Origin: an uncultured Bacteroidota bacterium
GTDB taxonomy: Bacteria; Bacteroidota; Bacteroidia; Flavobacteriales; Flavobacteriaceae
Direction of reading: 5' to 3'
NCBI GenBank assembly: GCA_902593165.1
Contig: CACJHI010000006.1
Span: forward strand, 1 to 64,000
DNA: 64,000 nucleotides
In this document: piece by piece, positions 1 to 7,714 of the stretch
Layout of the letters: every line of letters begins with the position of its first letter
Numbering within the stretch: the first letter of the stretch is position 1
Position numbers and translations under genes: made by a program
The notes under the pieces: generated by a model
What the model was told of the DNA's origin: nothing
The model's database searches: none
Seen by the model: the letters and a program-made list of their open reading frames with translations, nothing else

Positions 1-538
<538 letters not shown>

Positions 539-600
539 ACACACTTTCTTGATTGTTAACTTCGATATTTTCAAATGTTATATGACCTTATTAAAATTTT

Positions 601-709
601 AAGGTGGTTATAGCGATAGGGCTCACCTCTTCCCATCCCGAACAGAGAAGTTAAGCCTATCAGCGCAGATGGTACTGCAATTTTGTGGGAGAGTATGTCG
701 CCGCCTTTA
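601..709 (+). rRNA. rrf: 5S ribosomal RNA
   Basis: About 60 bases after the 23S gene lies a typical 5S sequence: the terminal stem is formed by 'ggtggt' near 603 and 'gccgcc' near 700, and the conserved loop 'cccatcccgaacag' lies at about 632-645. Length near 108 nt is normal for Bacteroidota. It is the last gene of the rRNA operon, and a hairpin terminator follows directly. Confidence 0.95.
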
Positions 710-721
710 TCTTATAAAAAC

Positions 722-747
722 AACCCTTTATATTGAAGGGTTTTTTT
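722..747 (+). terminator. Rho-independent terminator of the rRNA operon
   Basis: A perfect 7-bp inverted repeat (aaccctt ... aagggtt, 722-728 and 736-742) with a 7-base loop runs straight into a run of seven T (741-747). It lies 13 bases after 5S rRNA and ends the rRNA transcript. Confidence 0.85.
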
Positions 748-781
748 ATACCCAATTTTTAAGTTTTCTTATATTACAGGT

Positions 782-877
782 ATGAAAAAGAAAGAGTCAA
801 ACTTATTAGGGATTTTATTTGTAGCAATAGTAACTATAATTTGCGGTGTTATATTGTATTATGGATTCTGGATTTAA
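782..877 (+). CDS. Possible 31-residue single-pass membrane micro-protein
   Basis: An ATG at 782 opens a 31-codon frame ending TAA at 875-877. The predicted peptide starts MKKKES, has a continuous hydrophobic stretch of about 20 residues (LLGILFVAIVTIICGVILYY), and ends GFWI. The positive-inside N-terminus plus one transmembrane helix is the layout of genuine small membrane proteins. It sits between the rRNA terminator and the convergent DUF6048 gene, whose stop is 9 bases away. The family is not recognised. A chance frame is possible because the region is short and AT-rich. Confidence 0.4.
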   Translation: MKKKESNLLGILFVAIVTIICGVILYYGFWI

Positions 878-885
878 AAGAATTT

Positions 886-1608
886 TTATTTTTTCTTTCT
901 AAGTGGGATAGAGTAGGTCAATGTATAGTTGAACCCGCTTCCAAAAGTATTGTCATCTGTTACTTTATTAAAACCAGGTATATAAAGGTTATCAAAGTTT
1001 TCGGGCTTTTGAGTGGATAATAATTTATTTAACCTTAGGCTAAATCCTAAATAAACATTATTAAAAGTTTCAACTTTAACACCAGCTACAATTTCCAGCC
1101 AATTTCCAGTTAAATTTGAATGATCAATAGTTTGATAACTATTATCTACAAAGTTTGAAAAATATCCATCACTGTTCCTGACATTATAACTTTCAATTTT
1201 ATTTGAAAAATTAGAAGATCCATATCTCAAACCTAAAAAAATTGCATTATCCATTCCAACCCAATTCTTGAACATGTTGTAATCAAAACCAAAACGTAGG
1301 AAGCTACCATTAGAATTAAAATTAATATTCTCATCTTCAATTAATCTATCTATCAATCCATATTCAGCTGCTAAATATAAATTTTCAGTTATCTGTAAAT
1401 CACCAACAATTTCATAATTTAAATTATCTCCATCAGATGAAGATTTAATAGGTTTAAATATATCAAATCCTAATCTTATTTTATTGATATTCAATATTTT
1501 ATCTTTAATAGTTAAACTATCATTTAATTCACTTTCTGCCTGTGAGAATACCATTGTAGATGGTATAATAAGACTAATAATGAATAAATATGTTTGTCTT
1601 TTCTTCAT
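886..1608 (-). CDS. DUF6048 family outer-membrane protein
   Basis: A secreted protein of about 240 residues that I match to the Bacteroidota family DUF6048: signal peptide ([22 protein letters not shown]), then a beta-rich body with alternating hydrophobic residues and the family-like phrases 'GLRYGSSNFS' and 'WLEIVAGVKVE'. It ends with an aromatic/hydrophobic beta strand (FNYTLTYSIPL), as in small beta-barrels. The start at 1608 puts the signal peptide at the N-terminus; an in-frame Met seven codons upstream (1629) is less likely. Its 5' end overlaps the 3' end of the DUF6452 gene by about 35 bases, and the two families are usual neighbours. Function unknown; family call from memory of the pattern. 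Confidence 0.8.
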   Translation of the reverse strand: MKKRQTYLFIISLIIPSTMVFSQAESELNDSLTIKDKILNINKIRLGFDIFKPIKSSSDGDNLNYEIVGDLQITENLYLAAEYGLIDRLIEDENINFNSNGSFLRFGFDYNMFKNWVGMDNAIFLGLRYGSSNFSNKIESYNVRNSDGYFSNFVDNSYQTIDHSNLTGNWLEIVAGVKVETFNNVYLGFSLRLNKLLSTQKPENFDNLYIPGFNKVTDDNTFGSGFNYTLTYSIPLRKKK

Positions 1609-2035
1609 TAAAAATTGAATCTTGTACAATTGAAATTTCTCGAATCCATCCTGATTCTTTTATAATTTCAGTGTCTGATTTTATTAAAAAATTTGATTTA
1701 AATCCACATGATCTATTCAAATATAGATGTTTCGTTTGATGGGATATTATCAGAGTATCTCTAATTTCATTTTGCTCTAAAATATATTTTGTTTGATTTG
1801 AATTTACCATTAAAGGTAGTTTAAGTTCAGCTCCAGAAAATTCTTCACTGATTATAGAATCATTATCGACCCCTTTAATTAAACTTAAATTAATTCTTTT
1901 TAGATTTTCACTTTCATTATCAATAAATCCAATTGTGACTCTATTGGTATTCTCCGAACCTTCAATACATATATCATCTTTTTCACAACTTAAAAAAAAT
2001 AATATTAAAACTAGAAAATGAAGGTGTTTGATCAT
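1574..2035 (-). CDS. DUF6452 family lipoprotein
   Basis: A small lipoprotein of about 153 residues. The N-terminus is a lipobox signal peptide (hydrophobic run ending FLSC), so Cys becomes lipidated, followed by the DUF6452-like opening [14 protein letters not shown]. The rest is predicted beta-rich with '[10 protein letters not shown]' near residues 108-117. The start at 2035 is preferred over Met codons upstream because it gives a normal signal peptide and leaves room for a promoter to the divergent rocD. It is transcribed ahead of, and overlaps, the DUF6048 gene; a joint envelope role is likely but no biochemical function is known. Confidence 0.78.
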   Translation of the reverse strand: MIKHLHFLVLILFFLSCEKDDICIEGSENTNRVTIGFIDNESENLKRINLSLIKGVDNDSIISEEFSGAELKLPLMVNSNQTKYILEQNEIRDTLIISHQTKHLYLNRSCGFKSNFLIKSDTEIIKESGWIREISIVQDSIFNEEKTNIFIHY

Positions 2036-2050
2036 TAGTTTAAATATTTT

Positions 2051-2058
2051 CAAAATTA
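2051..2058 (-). promoter_or_regulatory. Possible -7 element for the DUF6452/DUF6048 pair
   Basis: On the minus strand the sequence is TAATTTTG, matching the Bacteroidota -7 consensus TAnnTTTG, 16 bases ahead of the ATG at 2035. No clear TTG -33 element is seen at the right distance, so the call is weak. Confidence 0.35.
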
Positions 2059-2090
2059 GTATATTTATAATAAATCATAACACTTTAATA

Positions 2091-3377
2091 TTGATAACAA
2101 AAACCTCAAAAGATTTAGCCAAATTTCATCTAGATTTAGAAAAAAATTATGGTGCACACGATTATCATCCATTACCTGTCGTTCTTGAAAAAGGAGAAGG
2201 TGTATTTATGTGGGATGTAAACGGAAAAAAATATTATGATTTTTTGTCAGCATACTCTGCTGTAAACCAAGGTCATTGTCACCCGAAGCTTGTTAATCTA
2301 ATTAAAAATCAAGCTGAAACATTAACTCTAACATCGAGAGCCTTTCATAATAACAAATTGGGTGAGTATATGAAATATGCTACAAACCTTTTTGGGTTTG
2401 ATCAACTTCTTCCAATGAATACCGGTGCTGAAGGTGTTGAAACATCTATTAAGCTTTCCAGGAAATGGGGATATTTAAAGAAGAATGTTGATGAAAATCA
2501 AGCTAAAATTATTGTATGTAACAACAATTTTCATGGAAGAACTACAACTGTGATTTCTTTTTCAACTGATCCTGGTTCAAAGGATTATTTTGGTCCTCAT
2601 ACTCCAGGCTTTATCCATATTCCGCATGGAGATGTAAATGCACTAGAGAATGAGCTAAAAAAAGACACAAATATTGTTGCTTTTCTTGTTGAACCAATTC
2701 AAGGTGAAGCTGGTGTCAACGTTCCAGATTCTGACTATTTGAAAAAAGTAAGACATTTATGTTCTCAGCATAATGTTTTAATGATTGCTGATGAAATTCA
2801 AACTGGACTAGGTAGAACAGGTTCACTTCTTGCTTCTTGTGGTAATTGTGATTGTAGCTCTTCATGTGAACAGCAATCCTCTTATGTAAGACCTGACATT
2901 TTAATATTAGCTAAAGCTTTGAGTGGAGGTACTTATCCCATATCTGCTGTTCTTTGTGACTCACATATAATGGAGGTAATCCAGCCCGGTCAACATGGAA
3001 GTACATTTGGTGGAAATCCTTTTGCGGCTAGTATTGCAAAAAAAGCTCTAGAAATAATAATTGAAGAAAATCTCTCCCAAAATGCAAGATTATTAGGTGG
3101 AATATTTAGAGATGAGATGAATAAATATATTTCTAATAGTAATATTGTTAGTCTTGTTAGAGGAAAAGGTTTGTTAAATGCTATCGTGATTAATGATTCT
3201 CCCGAAAGTAAAACTGCTTGGAATATTTGTTTAAGATTACGTGACAATGGCCTTTTAGCTAAGCCTACTCACGGTAATGTTATAAGATTTGCTCCACCTT
3301 TAGTTATGACTAAGGATCAATTATATGATTGTATTGATATAATAACTTCAACACTAAAAGAATTTGAGCCTAAATAA
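2091..3377 (+). CDS. rocD: Ornithine aminotransferase
   Basis: PLP enzyme that transfers the delta-amino group of ornithine to 2-oxoglutarate, giving glutamate semialdehyde; last step of arginine/citrulline catabolism to glutamate. Class III aminotransferase features: '[14 protein letters not shown]' at the N-terminus, 'TSRAFHNN', '[12 protein letters not shown]', and PLP-binding Lys275 in 'ILAKALSGG'. I choose a TTG start at 2091, because the family begins just before '[15 protein letters not shown]'; a Met codon at 2028 would add 21 hydrophobic residues and overlap the divergent gene. About 428 residues, normal length. It carries a short Cys-rich insertion (C250-x2-C-x-C-x3-C259). The nifS-like gene follows with no gap. 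Confidence 0.93.
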   Translation: MITKTSKDLAKFHLDLEKNYGAHDYHPLPVVLEKGEGVFMWDVNGKKYYDFLSAYSAVNQGHCHPKLVNLIKNQAETLTLTSRAFHNNKLGEYMKYATNLFGFDQLLPMNTGAEGVETSIKLSRKWGYLKKNVDENQAKIIVCNNNFHGRTTTVISFSTDPGSKDYFGPHTPGFIHIPHGDVNALENELKKDTNIVAFLVEPIQGEAGVNVPDSDYLKKVRHLCSQHNVLMIADEIQTGLGRTGSLLASCGNCDCSSSCEQQSSYVRPDILILAKALSGGTYPISAVLCDSHIMEVIQPGQHGSTFGGNPFAASIAKKALEIIIEENLSQNARLLGGIFRDEMNKYISNSNIVSLVRGKGLLNAIVINDSPESKTAWNICLRLRDNGLLAKPTHGNVIRFAPPLVMTKDQLYDCIDIITSTLKEFEPK

Positions 3378-4520
3378 ATGAATGTTTACTTTGATAATGC
3401 AGCTACAACAAAGGTAAGAGGCGAAGTAATTGATGATATTTCAAATGTACTAAAGGATTGTTTTGGTAATCCATCATCTACTCATTCATTTGGAAGATCA
3501 GCAAAATCCTATATTGAGACATCACGAAAATCTATTGCAAAAATTTTAAACTGTGACCCCGGTGAAATAATCTTTAACTCCGGTGGAACTGAATCTGATA
3601 ATTCAATTTTAAAATGTGCCGTAAAAGATTTAGGTGTAAGGCACATCATCTCTTCAAAAATTGAACATCATGCAATCACTCATACTCTAGACGAGCTAGA
3701 GTTACAAGGTGTAAATGTCCACTACGTAAAATTAACTGAAAACGGAAATGTTGACATTGATAATCTAGAAAATTTACTGAGACTAAATGATGAGCCTAAA
3801 CTAGTAACCTTAATGTATATTAATAATGAGATAGGCAATATTCTTGATATACATAGTGTATCAAATCTATGTCAAAAGTATAATTCATTTTTTCATACAG
3901 ATGCTGTTCAGGCTGTTGGTCATTATAATATTGATCTAAAGTCTGTAAAGATTGATTTTCTATCATCAGCGGGTCATAAGTTTCATGGACCAAAGGGTGT
4001 GGGGTTTACTTATATTAATAAGTCAACCAAAATAAAATCATTTATCTGTGGTGGTCCACAAGAAAGAGGTCTTAGAGCTGGTACTGAATCTGTCCATAAT
4101 ATTGTTGGAATGACAAAGGCACTTGAGATAGCTGATAAAAATATGGAACAAGAGGCCGAATATGTCTTATCATTAAAAGAATACTTGATAGATAGTTTGA
4201 GAAAATTATTTCCTGATATTCATTTTAATGGAGAATCTGGAAATATTAAGAAAAGTACATACACTATTTTAAATGTTTGTTTCCCTATATCTAACGATAA
4301 AGCCGCTATGCTTGATTTTAATTTAGATCTAAAAGGTATAGCATGTTCTAAGGGAAGTGCATGTCAATCTGGAAGTTCAGAAGGATCTCATGTACTTAGT
4401 GAAATACAAAGTGATGATCAAAAAAAGTTTCCTTCAGTTAGATTCTCTTTCTCTCACAATAATAAAATGGATGAAGTTGACTACCTAATAGACACACTCA
4501 AAGAATTTATTAATTCTTAA
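3378..4520 (+). CDS. Cysteine desulfurase (IscS/NifS family)
   Basis: PLP enzyme that removes sulfur from cysteine to supply Fe-S cluster assembly and tRNA thiolation. The sequence opens with the family hallmark YFDNAATT, contains the PLP-binding Lys201 in 'SAGHKFHGPKG' and the catalytic-loop Cys329 in 'GSACQSGS'; a second Cys (323) lies six residues upstream. Length 380 residues is typical. The ATG follows the rocD stop codon directly, so the two are probably co-transcribed. The last four bases overlap the convergent peptidase gene. No iscU or regulator is adjacent, so the subgroup (IscS-like or SufS-like) is uncertain; the loop resembles group I. Confidence 0.92.
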   Translation: MNVYFDNAATTKVRGEVIDDISNVLKDCFGNPSSTHSFGRSAKSYIETSRKSIAKILNCDPGEIIFNSGGTESDNSILKCAVKDLGVRHIISSKIEHHAITHTLDELELQGVNVHYVKLTENGNVDIDNLENLLRLNDEPKLVTLMYINNEIGNILDIHSVSNLCQKYNSFFHTDAVQAVGHYNIDLKSVKIDFLSSAGHKFHGPKGVGFTYINKSTKIKSFICGGPQERGLRAGTESVHNIVGMTKALEIADKNMEQEAEYVLSLKEYLIDSLRKLFPDIHFNGESGNIKKSTYTILNVCFPISNDKAAMLDFNLDLKGIACSKGSACQSGSSEGSHVLSEIQSDDQKKFPSVRFSFSHNNKMDEVDYLIDTLKEFINS

Positions 4521-6184
4521 TAGTATATAGTCGCCTTATATACCCCTTTATTTCCTACACCATCTTGATAATTAATAAGTAAAATATTTTCACCTTCATT
4601 TATAATGTTGTCTGAAATCTTATGAAAAATTAAATTTGATTTAGGCTCATACTCAAAAAGCGCCCATTTTCCATTTAGATAAGCGTTATAGCTTTTAATT
4701 CCCGACATTTCATCCTTTAGTCTTAACCTTATTGTTGATCTATTAGAAATATTTGAATTCTGCTTAAAATTAATTGGTTTTATCTCGGGCTTAATGGTAT
4801 CTCTAGATATTGTATACTTCCCAAGAGATGAAGTATTAGCATAGATGTATGAATCATCTTTTCTAGAGTTTAAGTATGTTATTTTTTTATCTTTTATTTT
4901 TCCAATAAATGACTGTCTCAACTCTAATGTGTCAGATATTAATTGAGGTAGCTTAATAATCATAGAATTTCTAAATGGATCTTTATCCTCACCTAGGTCA
5001 AGAGTATCTTCTCTATAAGATATGTTTAATAAAAGATCATTATAAAATGTATTCTTCTTAATCTCTATGACTGAAGAATTTTTATTTATTTCATAATCCT
5101 GATTAGTCAATATTTCTATTCCATCATAAGATTTGATATCATCTTTACTCTCAGTACCTTTAATTTTAAAGTTTAAATGAGATGAGTTTTTATTCCAATC
5201 GGAAACTCTTATAGATATATAACTATCTAGATGTTCCGTCGGATCTAATATACCATTGAAATTATTATTCTCTAGAAAAGATAAATCTGCATTTTGCGGA
5301 GTATAAACCTTTAAGACTCTCTTTTTATTCTTTACAGCAGACATGTAATCATACATGATCTTTCTGTAATGATTTTGACTAAATTTTATTCTATCCATTT
5401 TAAATGAATAAACTAATAAGGAATCAATGTATAAATCTACTTTGTATACACCATTTCGGTTAAATAATCCTTTGTATTGTATATCATAAATATCAATTCC
5501 AAGCCCAGTCTTATTACTAAATTCTATATCATTAGTAGTATAGGTAGAGTCATTTAATTTCCTGATTTCTTTCTTTGATGGCAAACTGCTTACTAGTGTA
5601 TTCTCCTCATCTATTAGATATAACCCCCTTATTATAGGTCTTTCATTATCTAAATATTCATAATTAAACATTAAAGGATTAAGTGCATCTTGAGTCTTAG
5701 TATCTCTTATTTCAAAATGTAGGTGTGGTCCAAATGATCCACCTGTATTACCTGAATAGCCAATTAATTGACCTTTTTCAACCTTTATTTCTCCTTTTTT
5801 TGGAAATTTTTTAATTGTACTTTTCCTTAATTTGTACTGCTCACCTTTTACAAATTTATCTAACTCAGTGCTAAAATCTTTCAAGTGTGCATAAACTGAT
5901 GTATATCCATTAGGATGGTCAATATATATTACTTTTCCATATCCATAGTTATTAACCTCAATTCTTGAAACATATCCTTCTTCAATACTAAAAATCTTTT
6001 GACCTTGGACCCCTCTGCTTTTAAAGTCAATTCCAGTATGAAATCTTGATCTATATTCTCCAAATGTACCTGATAGATCAAAAGGTGCATCAATTGGAGT
6101 ATGGAAATCTAAGTCCTGACTTGAGGTCTGGTTATAGTTTAAAATAAAAAATGATGTAAATAAAATTCTAAGAAATAAATTCAT
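4517..6184 (-). CDS. Secreted M23 family peptidase (LytM domain)
   Basis: An exported protein of 555 residues with a signal peptide (about 1-22). Residues 30-180 form an M23 zinc peptidase domain: Zn ligands His49 and Asp53 in 'RFHTGIDF', then 'GPHLHFEIR' with His154 and His156. All catalytic residues are present, so cleavage of peptidoglycan cross-bridges or peptide stems is expected. The remaining 370 residues are beta-rich and include an Ig-like stretch near the C-terminus ('NRSTIRLRLKDEMSGIKSYNAYLNG' region, about 480-505). It may act in wall remodelling at the cell surface. The gene converges on, and overlaps by four bases, the cysteine desulfurase gene. Confidence 0.9.
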   Translation of the reverse strand: MNLFLRILFTSFFILNYNQTSSQDLDFHTPIDAPFDLSGTFGEYRSRFHTGIDFKSRGVQGQKIFSIEEGYVSRIEVNNYGYGKVIYIDHPNGYTSVYAHLKDFSTELDKFVKGEQYKLRKSTIKKFPKKGEIKVEKGQLIGYSGNTGGSFGPHLHFEIRDTKTQDALNPLMFNYEYLDNERPIIRGLYLIDEENTLVSSLPSKKEIRKLNDSTYTTNDIEFSNKTGLGIDIYDIQYKGLFNRNGVYKVDLYIDSLLVYSFKMDRIKFSQNHYRKIMYDYMSAVKNKKRVLKVYTPQNADLSFLENNNFNGILDPTEHLDSYISIRVSDWNKNSSHLNFKIKGTESKDDIKSYDGIEILTNQDYEINKNSSVIEIKKNTFYNDLLLNISYREDTLDLGEDKDPFRNSMIIKLPQLISDTLELRQSFIGKIKDKKITYLNSRKDDSYIYANTSSLGKYTISRDTIKPEIKPINFKQNSNISNRSTIRLRLKDEMSGIKSYNAYLNGKWALFEYEPKSNLIFHKISDNIINEGENILLINYQDGVGNKGVYKATIYY

Positions 6185-6191
6185 CTGATTT

Positions 6192-6199
6192 CAAATTTA
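6192..6199 (-). promoter_or_regulatory. Possible -7 element for the M23 peptidase gene
   Basis: TAAATTTG on the minus strand ends 7 bases before the ATG at 6184, which would make the transcript almost leaderless. No TTG at the expected -33 distance, so this is tentative. Confidence 0.35.
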
Positions 6200-6241
6200 A
6201 CTTAAGATTTTTATAAATTGAAATTATTAAATTAAATACAA

Positions 6242-6520
6242 TTGGATTATTTAAAAACTCTTCAAGAAAAAATCAGTCTTCTTCTAGAAAAGCTAGATGA
6301 AACCAAAGTGTTGAATGAGTCACTAGAATCGAAAAATGAATATTTAATAAAAGTCAATAAAGATCTTGAAACTAAGATTAAGATTATAAAAGCGAAAGAG
6401 AAACAACTTAAAATTGTATCAGCTATAAATGAGGATGACAGTGATAAGCAATATTTTAAAAATAAAATTGATTATTTGATTAAGGAAATAGATTACTGCA
6501 TTGACAGAATATCTATATAA
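6242..6520 (+). CDS. Short coiled-coil protein ahead of ZapA
   Basis: A 92-residue, highly charged protein with heptad-like Leu/Ile spacing from about residue 4 to 60 (LQEKISLLLEKL, LESKNEYLIKVNKDLE), ending in a short conserved-looking helix 'IDYLIKEIDYCIDRI'. A TTG codon at 6242 is the start; no earlier or nearby ATG fits. It lies five bases upstream of zapA, the position in which Bacteroidota carry a small coiled-coil partner of ZapA. By position and shape it is likely a Z-ring-associated protein comparable in layout to ZapB, but I have no sequence proof of homology. Confidence 0.7.
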   Translation: MDYLKTLQEKISLLLEKLDETKVLNESLESKNEYLIKVNKDLETKIKIIKAKEKQLKIVSAINEDDSDKQYFKNKIDYLIKEIDYCIDRISI

Positions 6521-6525
6521 AAATT

Positions 6526-6822
6526 ATGGAGGAAAATATTAAAATTAAATTGAATATTGGTGATAGGATTTACCCTCTTACAATTCAAAGATCTCAAGAG
6601 TTTTATTTTCGAGAAGCTGCAAAGATTATTGAAAAAACAATCAAAAATTTAGAAGAAAACTATTCAGTTAGAGACAAACAGGACCTTTTGGCTATGTGCT
6701 GTATCCAATTTGCTGCAAAAAATTTACAGAATAACTCAAAATCAAATGATTCTGAGAGTGAAGTTGAAAAAATTATCTTAAAAATTATTGATGATATTGA
6801 TAAATCCATTTTAACTTCTTAA
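6526..6822 (+). CDS. zapA: Cell division protein ZapA
   Basis: A 98-residue protein with the ZapA fold: an N-terminal beta part 'IKLNIGDRIYPLTIQRSQE' followed by 'FREAAKIIEKTIKNLEENY' and a C-terminal coiled coil ('LLAMCCIQFAAKNLQ' onward). ZapA cross-links FtsZ protofilaments at midcell. It follows the coiled-coil gene by five bases and is followed at once by the 6S RNA, whose promoter overlaps the zapA stop codon. The ribonuclease Y gene, often next in related genomes, is absent here. Confidence 0.88.
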   Translation: MEENIKIKLNIGDRIYPLTIQRSQEFYFREAAKIIEKTIKNLEENYSVRDKQDLLAMCCIQFAAKNLQNNSKSNDSESEVEKIILKIIDDIDKSILTS

Positions 6823-6827
6823 ATTTA
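6797..6827 (+). promoter_or_regulatory. Promoter for 6S RNA inside the end of zapA
   Basis: TTG at 6797-6799 and TAAATTTA at 6820-6827 are 20 bases apart, close to the Bacteroidota consensus TTG-N19-TAnnTTTG (one mismatch at the last base). The predicted start, about five bases later, coincides with the first base of the 6S closing stem at 6832. Confidence 0.55.
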
Positions 6828-6831
6828 CTTC

Positions 6832-6987
6832 AACCTGTATTAGTGATTCTTGGTAAACTCAACGAGTATTAATTAAGAAAGGTGAGTTTAAATGCTAAAG
6901 CAAGCTATCTTGAATAGATCCTTGAATGTTTAATTAGCCTTAATCCTGTTTTTAGGAGTTTACGCAATACTCACTCTAATACAGGTT
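6832..6987 (+). ncRNA. ssrS: Probable 6S RNA (6S-Flavo type)
   Basis: The 5' end 'aacctgtatta' (6832-6842) is perfectly complementary to 'taatacaggtt' (6977-6987), and the stem continues with gtga/tcac after a two-base bulge. This makes a long closing stem around a 156-nt RNA. Inside, 'taaactca' (6854-6861) and 'tgagttta' (6883-6890) form an 8-bp hairpin. Location after zapA, a matching promoter, and the closed-rod shape agree with the 6S RNA of Flavobacteriia, which mimics an open promoter and binds RNA polymerase. Covariance-model confirmation is lacking. Confidence 0.7.
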
Positions 6988-6997
6988 TGTTATTTTA

Positions 6998-7714
6998 TTA
7001 GGTAAGAAGATTCCCATCCTCGTCCCACTCTGCTAAGTCATTTCTTTTGGATTGATCAACACACCTAGAAATCCATTCTTCATCATATGAAACTGAGTAA
7101 TCTTTTAGAATTTCTTCAGGGACACCATCCCAAACATTTGGTGTATTCCCCTTATACCCAAGATCTTTAATGCCAATCTCAGATGTAAAATATCCTGTTA
7201 AAACCATTCCCCTATATACAGCAAATAGCCTTATAGCCTCTTGAAGATCCTCATCTTTATTATCACTAAAAGCTATATCATCAAAAATTGATTTAATCTG
7301 TTCATCAGAGCATTCTAGTATACTTTTGTTAAATCTTGAATTACAAATACTTTCAAAAACAATTAAGCCTCTCCTAAGAACTTTTTCCCCGTACTGGTTA
7401 TGCGCTGGTGTACTGAAGTCTTTTGCTATTATTTCAAAAAGTTCTACAACTCCTGCATCTTTGATACTACCATATTCATTAGGTGGTATAATAATATTTG
7501 CAATTTTTTCAATAGTAGACAACTCAGTGTCTGAAAAAAACTTACCAGTAAGTACCTTATAATCCCATTTAAGCTCCTCGGTAGTCCTACCATAGTTATA
7601 TTGCCATACCTGGTCAAGTACTGTCTTATCCTCAGAAGTTATGCAACTCTCTAGGGTTAAAGATGCACCAATGGAGCCAAGAAACATTGTTTTTATACTA
7701 TCTCTCCTTTTCAT
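6998..7714 (-). CDS. Gluconate 2-dehydrogenase subunit 3 family protein
   Basis: A 238-residue protein with a twin-arginine-like N-terminus (MKRRDSIKTMFLGS), suggesting export across the inner membrane in folded form, probably together with the partner flavoenzyme. The body contains the family-type segment 'LSTIEKIANIIIPPNEYGSIKDAGV' region (residues about 61-85) and ends 'LAEWDEDGNL'. Such small subunits accompany membrane-linked GMC dehydrogenases, and here it starts on the last base of the GMC gene, so the two are translationally coupled. No cytochrome c subunit gene is next to them. Confidence 0.85.
   Translation of the reverse strand: MKRRDSIKTMFLGSIGASLTLESCITSEDKTVLDQVWQYNYGRTTEELKWDYKVLTGKFFSDTELSTIEKIANIIIPPNEYGSIKDAGVVELFEIIAKDFSTPAHNQYGEKVLRRGLIVFESICNSRFNKSILECSDEQIKSIFDDIAFSDNKDEDLQEAIRLFAVYRGMVLTGYFTSEIGIKDLGYKGNTPNVWDGVPEEILKDYSVSYDEEWISRCVDQSKRNDLAEWDEDGNLLT

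Noticed and set aside
2028-2090. N-terminal extension of RocD from the Met codon at 2028
   Set aside because: Residues are hydrophobic and unrelated to the family, and the region overlaps the divergent lipoprotein start; TTG 2091 fits better.
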